This document shows, piece after piece, positions 56,262 to 64,000 of a stretch of DNA of 64,000 nt. The translations under genes were made by a program, and so were the position numbers. A model generated the notes under the pieces. That model ran no database searches and was not told the DNA's origin. It worked only from the letters and a program-made list of their open reading frames with translations. Positions within the stretch are counted from its first letter, which is position 1, and every line of letters begins with the position of its first letter. The stretch is from Argyresthia goedartella (taxonomy: Eukaryota; Arthropoda; Insecta; Lepidoptera; Argyresthiidae), in NCBI GenBank assembly GCA_949825045.1, contig OX463820.1, forward strand, positions 6,522,501 to 6,586,500, read 5' to 3'.

Positions 56262-57962
56262 GCTCAAATACAAATACAAAATACAAAATCATTTATTCAA
56301 AAATTGAAATCAATTACAAAATATACGATAGGGCCTTGTACTAGATTTATAAAATCTGTATGACAAGTACCCCGCAATTCCCATTGTGATACACTTTAAT
56401 TTGATGAATAATGGCAAGTAGACAGACTTTTCTAAATTAATAAAATAAAATTAAATATTACAGTAATATACATTTAGTTTAGTTAAATAACTATGCATTA
56501 AGATTTAAAATCAAATATTCTTACAAGCTAATAATTTTGGGTATATATTAAATTGGGGTTGTTATGTAGAGTGTATACCTATAGTGAGTGTGGAGAGAAG
56601 ATGTGAGTGTTGTGAGTGTCTGAAGGAGATGTAGTGTGTATTGTGTGTATATGTGTAAGGGACAGGGGATGAGGAGATGAGTCTTATCTGCGTAAGTTCA
56701 TGTAAGAATCTATTTTCTATGTAAATATAAATGTCGTAAATGTCTCTGTAAATATAAAAATAAAAATAATTTAAGATAATTTTAATTCTAAAATGTCCGT
56801 TAAAATCGTATTATCGTGAAGTATTTAATTTATTGTTATTTAACAATTTTAATGTTATTTAACAATAACTAGAAATTTTTCAGTGTGTGCATAATCCAAG
56901 GTTTTGAGCAATTTTGATACTGAGGACTTACACTCAAACGAGAGCATCGGATGTATGCTACAGATTCTGTTTACCTTATTATACAAAAGTGTTGATTGAA
57001 TGGTAAATTGTTTTCTTGCAAATTCTGTTTCAAAGCTTGGTGTTTTGAATATTATATCATGTCTTCTCTTGTGATTATTGCTTGGATTGACACTGTTGCG
57101 GTGTCTTCTGAGAACCGACTGGAGTATATAGAGTTGTCTTACACTAAGTACATCAGCAAGGGAAAAGAGATCGGTTGTGGGAAATCTGTAAGGTTTGATG
57201 AGCATCACCTTCAGGAGCGATCTCTGGGCTCTTTCAAGTGATAACATCTTCGTCTTACAAGCACCACCCCAGACAGTTACACAGTAACATAGTACAGACT
57301 GAACCAGAGCAATGTAAGTCGCTCTGAGCATATCCGGAGGCATGGCGTGTCTAAGGTTTTTAAATATCCAACTTAATTTTCTCACACGTGAGACGACTGA
57401 GTCAATCTGGGGAAGCCAGTTTAGTTGTTGGTCAATTACCACACCAAGGTATTTTATTTTATCTACTCTCTCAATTCTCTCACAAGAGCATGTGGCGTTG
57501 GTCGGGTAAGAGCAAGAGTGGGCTTTTAATCCGACGTGGAGGGCCGGAAGTTTTGATTTAAGTATGGAGAAGAACATACTTTTTGTTTTTGCAACATTAA
57601 GAGTGAGCAAATTGCTTTCTACCCATTCCGAAACACAGCGAAGTCCCTGCTCTGCAGAGATAATCGCGTCACTCCAGCTCTTACTATTAAATATAAGCGC
57701 CGTATCATCCGCGTAAGTGTAAATATTGCAATCCTTCAGAGAGAGATCGCACAGGTCGTTGATGTATATGAGAAACAACGTTGGGCCAAGAACACTGCCC
57801 TGCGGTACTCCGTAGGTAACATAGCTGTCACTACTGTAGTGGGGGCCTATCTTGACTCGTTGTTGTCTCTATTGTAGGTAGTCCTTAAAAAGTTCATGTG
57901 CGATCCCTCTAACACCGAAACTTTCGAGTTTATCCAGTAGCTGTGTCGCTATCTTATTTTTT
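56262..57962 (-). pseudogene. Jockey-like LINE, 5'-truncated, one in-frame stop
   Basis: Minus strand. From 57962: KIATQLLDKLESFGVRGIAH and LFKDYLQ, a TAG, then YVTYGVPQGSVLGPTLFLIY, YADDTALIFNSKS (catalytic Y-A-D-D), KTKSMFFS, KIKYLGVVIDQQLNWLPQID and a C-terminal LLYNKVNRI. The main frame 56855-57778 is 307 codons long without a break. The 3' UTR ends in TTTTGTATTTTGTATTTG-type repeats at 56262-56300. The stop near 57870 is the main lesion. Confidence 0.88.
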
Positions 57963-58089
57963 TAGTATTACAGTCAAGAATTAACCTGACTGCTTCTATT
58001 GAGCACAGACAAGGGATATTGGAAGACATTCCAAGTAATTTAAATTAGTTCATAAGACAATAGAGGAAGTCTCAAGCGTACATAAGCCA

Positions 58090-58860
58090 CTAAATATATC
58101 ATCAAGCAAGCATAGGAGATCAAAAATTTTAATATCTTGCCCGATTAAAAAAATTCAAAAATGTGTAATAAATAATATTCAGACAAATTATAAGCCCCTC
58201 TTAAATATTACCCATCAAAACATGCAGGGGCTACCTGGCAAATAACTTGTATTAGAATTATTTCTTAATAATTCTGGCACCGATGTCATTTGTATTACAG
58301 AACACTGTTTAAAGAAATATATGATGTCTTTTAACATAAATAATTACAAAATTTTCAGTTGTATATAGACAGATTGCTGATAGAGGTGGTTCTTTAATCT
58401 TAGTGAAAAATAATATACAGGTAAAACAACTGAAAGATATTCTTGCACTTACTATAGAAAGACAAATAGAGGTATCCTGTGTTGAGTTGAATAGCCATAT
58501 TATTGTTTGTATCTACAGACCTCCGAGGGATGAAAAAGGCCATGGCAATTTTGAAATATTTGAGAAAATTATGGAGGAAGCCCTCATTAAACTGTGTAAT
58601 ATAAGAAAAAAGTTAATTATTTGTGGCGATCTTAATGTAGATTTGCTTGTAGATACAACAATGAAACAACGACTAATAACTCTGTTCCAATGATTTAATT
58701 TATGTCATGTATTTCTAGAGCCGACTAGAATTACACTTACCAGCCAAACTTGCTTAGATAAGGTTTTTGTGACTGTGCATTCAACAGTAAAAATCTATTT
58801 AACCGCTTACAGTCCGATCACAGCGGTGAAACAGTTTCATTCCCAATTGCTAGTAAAAAT
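58090..58860 (+). pseudogene. LINE endonuclease fragment
   Basis: Reads NITHQNMQGLPGK, DVICITEHCLKKYMMSFNIN, IVCIYRPPRDEKGHGNFEIF (58500 region), KKLIICGDLNVDLL and EPTRITLTSQTCLDKVF: the N-terminal, Y-R-P-P and G-D-L-N-V-D motifs of an APE-type endonuclease of a jockey/CR1-like LINE. One stop at 58256 region and one after LITLFQ (58692). No RT follows; the LTR array begins at 58887. Confidence 0.8.
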
Positions 58861-59168
58861 CATATTACATCCCATAAGACTTGTCGTGTAACTATACGAA
58901 CCTAACCAGAACCTAACAGAAAACAACCAGAATAAAATTTAGTAGTAACAGTTTATTAGTTATTTACAATGAAGACGATAAAAAAATGATACGAAGATGA
59001 GGATGGATGAGATGAGAACAGGTTTTTTTATAAAACACAGGTTAAGTAAAAAAAGGAAGCGGAGGACACGGAGAGTAGGAGACCGGTGGGGTTTATGACC
59101 AGGATGCAGGTGTATTTGTTGTTGTAGATGTTGTTGAAATCGTCGTTGTAGGAACGGTAGCGGGCGTA

Positions 59169-59898
59169 CACTCGGCGCCACGAATAAAGAGCTCTCGGAG
59201 AAACTGGCGGGGATTACTGCGCATGTGTACAGTCGCGGCATAATTCCGAAGTGCGTTTTTAGGGTTAGTGTGAAGGAATGAGTGTTCAGGACTTTCTTCA
59301 CTTCTATTTTTTCTCTGTTTGATATTTTGTTGATTGGGATATTAGCCGATGTAAATAATGGACTTTGTGTCAAATAAACTATAGGTACTCTCTATTGACA
59401 ACATTTGTTAACGTCAAGGTTGAAACCTATATATAAATAACCCCCTAGCATAGAATGCCCCTAGTCACTAGGGCCTAGTGAATATAGATACTTGTAGTAA
59501 TAGTCCTGCACACTCTTTTCTTCCCGCTGACTAATAATTTGTAACAATTAAACCACAATTGAGTTTTTCATCAGACTTCTTCATCAGTATTTCATCAGAC
59601 TCTTTTTTGATATAACAGTTCACATCGTAAACCATTTTTCTAGCTTGCCTAGTTAGTACTTTATTTTTCGGCATTTTCGACCGGGGCGTAAGATAACGTT
59701 GGGTAATATTGTATGCGACTGTACTCAAGAAGCTTCGAGACGTGCTTTCGGTGCGGGCATCGGGAAGCGACTGATCAACGAAACAGGTGCCGGCGCTGAC
59801 TACCGCCCCCGTCGCTCCTCACTTCCCCGCGCCAAACACTTGTGAAAAGTGACTACTGCGCATTCAAGGACAAAGCTCTTTAGTCGTGGCGCCGAGTA
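59169..59898. mobile_element. 730-bp TA-flanked MITE, copy 3
   Basis: It has the same length and ends as copy 1 (21775-22504), TA on both sides, and interrupts LTR 1; LTR 2 gives the empty site (GGGCGTACTTGTAG). The transposase-start frame MPKNKVLTRQARKMVYDVNC is kept (59531-59674, minus). Confidence 0.92.
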
Positions 59899-59929
59899 TA
59901 CTTGTAGTTACGGCTCGAAGGATCCCGTT

Positions 59930-60110
59930 GTAGGATCGGCTCGCAGGATCGCGGCGTAGGCACGGCTCGCAGAATCCCGTTGTTTGAAGGATTGTTTGAA
60001 GGTTTGAGGGAGTTTGAAGGCTCGCAGGATCCCGTTGTTTGAAGGATTGTTTGAAGGTTTGAGGGAGTTTGAAGGCTCGCAGGATCCCGGGGTAGTGCGA
60101 CCCCGGGATA
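59930..60110. repeat. Minisatellite in LTR 1
   Basis: Repeats of GGCTCGCAGGATCCCGTTG and TTTGAAGGATTGTTTGAAGG. LTR 2 has a different arrangement of related units at about 61960-62260, including GAAATCGTCGTTGTAGGAAC three times. Confidence 0.85.
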
Positions 60111-60717
60111 AGGCCTTTAAGTGGTACTTCTAGTTCAGATGCTGACGTGAGACTCTAGAATTTCAGAAATGTTCCGCTTTTATACCCTTTTTGGAGAGTT
60201 CTAAAAATTATTTAAATTAAACGTAATTTTTGTGAGTGGCCAAGAGAGAAAAATTATTTTTTTAAAAGTATTGAAGCAAACATATCAGACCGCTAACGAG
60301 TTTGAATGGACATTGCCATGACAACCAGATAAACAACGACGTCAACAAATGTCAAAGTTTAGTTTCAGGCTCGTAATACGATAAACAACAATAAAACCAT
60401 GAAGTAAATGAAGTAACAATGAATATAAAAAAGTAGCGCACCAGCGCGCACGAAGCCCGAGATTGCAGAGTTTTGGAGAAAGCCAAAAACAAGGTCACCA
60501 AAGGTAAACCCCTTCCCTATCGATTTACAAGAGCTGATAGTGTGAAAATACAAAGCGAAAATGATTTATTAATGTGTTCTTATGGTATAAAACGTTACAG
60601 GGTCCTATGAAAATAAAGGTGATACCAAATATACAGCTATGCAGCTCAGCAAGAATCCAGCTGAAAAGCATGAAAGCATGAAAAGCAGGAATAGCATGTA
60701 AGTAGCATAACACTACA

Positions 60718-61678
60718 TTTTCCCCCCGACCCTGGAAACATTTTTGACTCAGCAAAAATTTTGATATGTACAAAAATAAATCAGAAAAACACAGCTTTGC
60801 AGAAACAGACATCACCAGGCAAAATCAGATATACCATCTCTTACATTCATCATCTTCATTCAGGTAAGGGTGGAGTTCACATTCAATGACTACCACTCTA
60901 AAAGTGTGTTTTCAAAAGGACATTCAGGCTTACTTAAGGAGTTGTCATCCGCTCCTGCGTGAAAAAAAAAAATTAAGTAGAGGTAAAGAGAAACAAATTA
61001 ATCCTAAGGTAGCTTTAGTCGCTTTGCCTTAAGATTAAAACGGCCAGAGCGGTAGAGTTCGAAGCCAGAAATCAGCCACATCGCCAACGAGATGTGTCTG
61101 AAATGAAGAATATACATATATACAACAGAGCGGTAGAGCTCGAAGCCAGAGATCAGCCACATCGCCAACGAGATGTGTCTGAAATGAAGAATATACATAT
61201 ATACAAATTAACAGTTAGAAGTTAAGAAAATTTATGCTACTTACATGCAAAAATTTTACATAAAGATTCGTATCACCTTCAGGACAGAAGTTTGAGAAAC
61301 AAGAAGAGGTTCCCTGACAGTCGGATCAGCAGGAAGGTCAAGTGATGGAGAGTCATTTGCAGTTGAAGGTGGAGTCAAGGATTCGAATTGTTTAGAAAAT
61401 TTTACCTCTTTCCATTGTTAAAAATATTAAAGTGATGAAGTGAAGTGAAGTGAAGTGAAGTGAAGTAATGTAAGTTAAATGTAGGCCTAAATATAATCCA
61501 GATGAGTTGAAAAACTAGATGAAGTTTTGTTTTAGAATTTGGAAAATATTCCAATTTCCATTGTTATAGTTAAGTGTAGAGTCAAGTGTTATAGAAGTGA
61601 AGTGAAGTGAAGTAATGTAAGTTAAATGTAGGCCTAAACATAATCCAGATGAGTTGAAAAACTAGATGAAGTATGTCA
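60718..61678 (-). other. Internal region 1 of the LTR array
   Basis: Holds the purine tract, a tandem duplication of about 89 bp (61038-61205, CGAAGCCAGAGATCAGCCAC), a gag remnant at 61270-61410, a GAAGT microsatellite (about 61433-61465), and a segment around AGATGAGTTGAAAAACTAG present twice (about 61464-61532 and 61613-61675). No pol. Confidence 0.75.
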
Positions 61679-62916
61679 TGTGAGGATACGAACCTACCAG
61701 AACCTAACAGAAAACAACAACCAGGATAAAATTTAAAGTGTCAGTTTATTGGTTATTTACAGTGAAGTCTATAAAAAAGATGATGCGAAGATGAGGATGG
61801 ATGAAATGAGCACAAGTTTTATAAAAGACAAATTAAGTATAAAAAGGAAGCGGAGGATACGAAGAGTAGAAGACCGGTGGAGTTAGGGACCAGGATGCAG
61901 GTGTATTTGTTGTTGTAGATGTTGTTGAAATCGTCGTTGTAGGAACGGTAGCGGGCGTACTTGTAGTCCCGGCTCGCAGGATCCCGTTGTAGAAATCGTC
62001 GTTGTAGGAACGGTAGCGGCGTATTTGAGGTTACGGCTCGCTGGATCCCGTTGTAGAAATCGTCGTTGTAGGAACGGTAGCGGCGTACTTGTAGTTACGG
62101 CTCGCTGGATCCCGTTGTAGGAGTGATCCCGTTGTAGGATGGAGTAGGAGACCGATGAAGCAGTGGTTCGCAGGATCGCGGCGTAGGCACGGCTCGCAGA
62201 ATCCCGTAGTTTGAAGGATGGTTATTTGAAGATTTGAAGGAGTTTGAAGGCTCGCAGGATCCCGGGGTAGTGCGACCCCGGGATAAGGCCTTTAAATGGT
62301 ACTTCTTGTTCAGAAGCTGACGTGAGACTCCAGAATTTCAGAAATGTTCCGCTTTTATACCCTTTTTGGAGAGTTCTAAAAATTATTTAAATTAAACGTA
62401 ATTTTTGTGAGTGGCCAAGAGAGAAAAAGTATTTTTGTAAAAGTATTGAAGTAAACCTATCAGACCGCTAACGAGTTTGAATGGACATTGCCATGACAAC
62501 CAGATAAACAAAGACGTCAACAAACGTCAAAGTTTATTTTCAGGCTCGTAACATAAAATTTAACAAGTTCATATAGCCAAAATTACATAACAACGAAAGG
62601 AAAAAGGGTAGCGCACCAGCGCGCACGAAGCCCGAGATTGCAGAGTTTCGGAGAAAGCCAAATACAAGGTCACCAAAGGTAAGCCCCTTCGCTATCGATT
62701 TAGAAGTGCTGATAACATGAAAATGCAGAGCGAAAATGATTTGTTAATATGTTCTTATGGTTTAAAACGTTACAGGGTCCTATGAAAATAAAGGTGATGA
62801 CAAATATGTAGCATGACAGAGCAAGGTACCCTGAAGGACGAATAAAAAAGACTGATGGTGGAGCTGGAGCTAAGGGATAGGAAGCAAGAATAGCATGTAA
62901 GTAGCATAACACTACA
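61679..62916 (-). repeat. LTR 2 of the array
   Basis: 1238 bp, no MITE. On the minus strand it ends CGTATCCTCACA. Serves as both the 3' LTR of unit 2 and the 5' LTR of unit 1 if the array arose by LTR recombination. Confidence 0.75.
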
Positions 62917-63461
62917 TTTTCCCCCCGACCCTGGAAAAAATTTTGACTCAGCAAAAATTTTGATATGTACAAAAATAAACCATAAAAACACAGCTTTGCA
63001 GAAACAGACATCACCAGGCAAAATCAGATATACCCTCTCTTACATTCATCATCTTCATTCCGGTAAGGGTGGAGTTCACATTCAATGACTACCACTCTAA
63101 AAGTGTGTTTTCGTAAGGACATTCAGGCTTACTTATGGAGTTGTCATCCGCTCCTGCGTGGAAAAAAAAATAAGTAGAAGTAAAGAGAAACAAATTAATC
63201 CTAAGGTAGCTTTAGTCGCTACGACTTAAGACAATTAAGAACGGCCAGAGCGGTAGAGCTCGAAGCCAGAGATCAGCCACATCACCAACGAGATGTGTCT
63301 GAAATAAAGATTAAAAAAAATAGGTGAAGACTAACCAACGAAAATTCGAGGTCCTAGAGTAAAATGTGTTGAAGAACACTGGATTAAAGGAAGAAATAAA
63401 ATATTAAGGTGAAAGTGATGGTGATATTTATACATATATACAAAGTAACAGTTAATAGAAG
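62917..63461 (-). other. Internal region 2, non-coding part
   Basis: Purine tract at 62917-62930, then sequence similar to 60718-61110, including ACGAGATGTGTCTGAAAT. No frame. Confidence 0.6.
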
Positions 63462-64000
63462 TTAAGAAAATTTAAGATTTAATGTCTTTAATGTGCCACT
63501 TGCCTCTAACTCTTTTTGAAGAAAGGATCTTGGACAACTTTTACCATTGAAGGTGTGTCTTTTCAAATCCTTGAAGACGTTAGTTGGAGGGAAAGATTGA
63601 GGTGGTGGTGGAGGACACGGGGTATGGGTCTGGACAGAAGTTTGAGAAACAAGAAGGGGTTCCATGACAGTCGGTTCAGCAGGAAGGTCCAGTGATGGAG
63701 AGTGATTTGCAGTTGAAGGTGGAACCAAGGATCCGAACTGTTTAGAAATATCGTCAAATTTCAACTTCAAAGTATCGAAACTAGCTTTAGAGTCTGGATA
63801 TAAGTCTGTATCTATTCGCTCCAATCTGTAAAAAACATGATTAATAAAAGTTTCTATTAATCGTAAGTATTTGGTTTCCCCTTGTAACAATTTTTCTATT
63901 TTACAATCCAGGTAAGTTAGAGTAGAACCAATTTGAGATAAGTCATCCTCAATCGGAACTGGAGAAGTCAGAATATCTTCGGGGTGAGAATTCGCAACTA
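63462..64000 (-). CDS. Gag-like protein of the LTR array, partial
   Basis: The minus frame is open from the window edge to a stop at 63462. It reads EDILTSPVPIEDDLSQIGST, LTYLDCKIEKLLQGETKYLR, IETFINHVFYRLERIDTDLY, a Pro-rich linker (TPCPPPPPQSFPP) and TFNGKSCPRSFLQK, which resembles the F-x-G-x-x-x-P-x-x-F-L start of Gypsy-type capsid domains. It then ends early, before the rest of the capsid, so only the N-terminal gag region is encoded. Weakly conserved; family assignment rests on the context of LTRs and this motif. Confidence 0.55.
   Translation of the reverse strand, partial: VANSHPEDILTSPVPIEDDLSQIGSTLTYLDCKIEKLLQGETKYLRLIETFINHVFYRLERIDTDLYPDSKASFDTLKLKFDDISKQFGSLVPPSTANHSPSLDLPAEPTVMEPLLVSQTSVQTHTPCPPPPPQSFPPTNVFKDLKRHTFNGKSCPRSFLQKELEASGTLKTLNLKFS

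Larger units (their letters stand above)
58887..60717 (-). repeat. LTR 1 of the array, with MITE copy 3 inside
   Basis: About 1.1 kb without the 730-bp MITE. It shares with LTR 2 the strings GAACCTAACAGAAAACAAC, GGACCAGGATGCAGGTGTA-type, CCGCTTTTATACCC and GTAGCGCACCAGCGCGCACG. On the minus strand it ends GTATAGTTACA. Confidence 0.75.
58887..64000 (-). mobile_element. Tandem array of a gag-only LTR retrotransposon
   Basis: Minus-strand order from the window edge: gag and internal region 2 (62917-64000), LTR 2 (61679-62916), internal region 1 (60718-61678), LTR 1 (58887-60717). Both LTRs start TGTAGTGTTATGC after a CGGGGGGAAAA purine tract. Both internal regions share sequence next to the tract. 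Internal region 1 is only 961 bp and retains a short gag piece (about 61270-61410). The element continues beyond the window. Confidence 0.75.

Noticed and set aside
61004..61198. Duplicated peptide on the minus strand as a repeat protein
   Set aside because: It is a translation of an 89-bp tandem duplication in the non-coding part of an LTR element.

Overview
The window is animal nuclear DNA, most likely from a moth or butterfly. The evidence is AT-rich sequence, spliced genes with GT-AG introns, a TTAGG-type telomeric repeat, and a dense mix of piggyBac, Harbinger, MULE, hAT, Tc1/mariner, Gypsy, RTE and jockey-like elements of the kinds common in Lepidoptera. Insect origin is well supported; the order is an inference. 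Only one convincing host gene is present: a CD63-like tetraspanin on the minus strand (17574-30471), with five coding exons, all introns in phase 0 and an encoded protein of 242 residues. Nearly everything else is transposable elements, and many are nested.

Layout. 1-10.9 kb is a nested complex: a broken piggyBac transposase (1331-2274 and 10393-10896) is split by a repeat called R here, which is split by a MULE (2656-9938), which in turn carries a minisatellite, a short retroposon and a Gypsy element (5521-9806). That Gypsy has heat-shock-element-like motifs in both LTRs. Its protease, RT and RNase H are gone, and an Arg/Asp/Ser-rich coding stretch sits between its zinc knuckle and its integrase. 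11-17 kb holds fold-back elements, a Crypton-like fragment, a Tc1/mariner remnant and a 5'-truncated LINE. 17.5-30.5 kb is the tetraspanin, with transposons in its introns. 31-38.9 kb holds fold-back elements, a 730-bp TA-flanked MITE family and a hAT nested in one MITE copy. 38.9-44.3 kb is a complete two-gene PIF/Harbinger element (DDE transposase plus MADF-domain partner) that has lost its first catalytic Asp. 46.0-52.2 kb is a minus-strand Gypsy interrupted by a LINE tail and by a TRIM-like LTR element. 52.2-58.9 kb holds the second copy of R, an RTE relic, an unknown ORF, a MITE and two LINE relics. 58.9-64 kb is a tandem LTR-internal-LTR-internal array that shows only gag.

The most unusual signals are: the heat-shock-like motifs plus possible host-sequence capture in the Gypsy; short perfect inverted duplications scattered through unrelated elements, one of which can be polarised against its paralogous copy; and the gag-only tandem LTR array. 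I see no CRISPR array, no rRNA and no complete tRNA gene.
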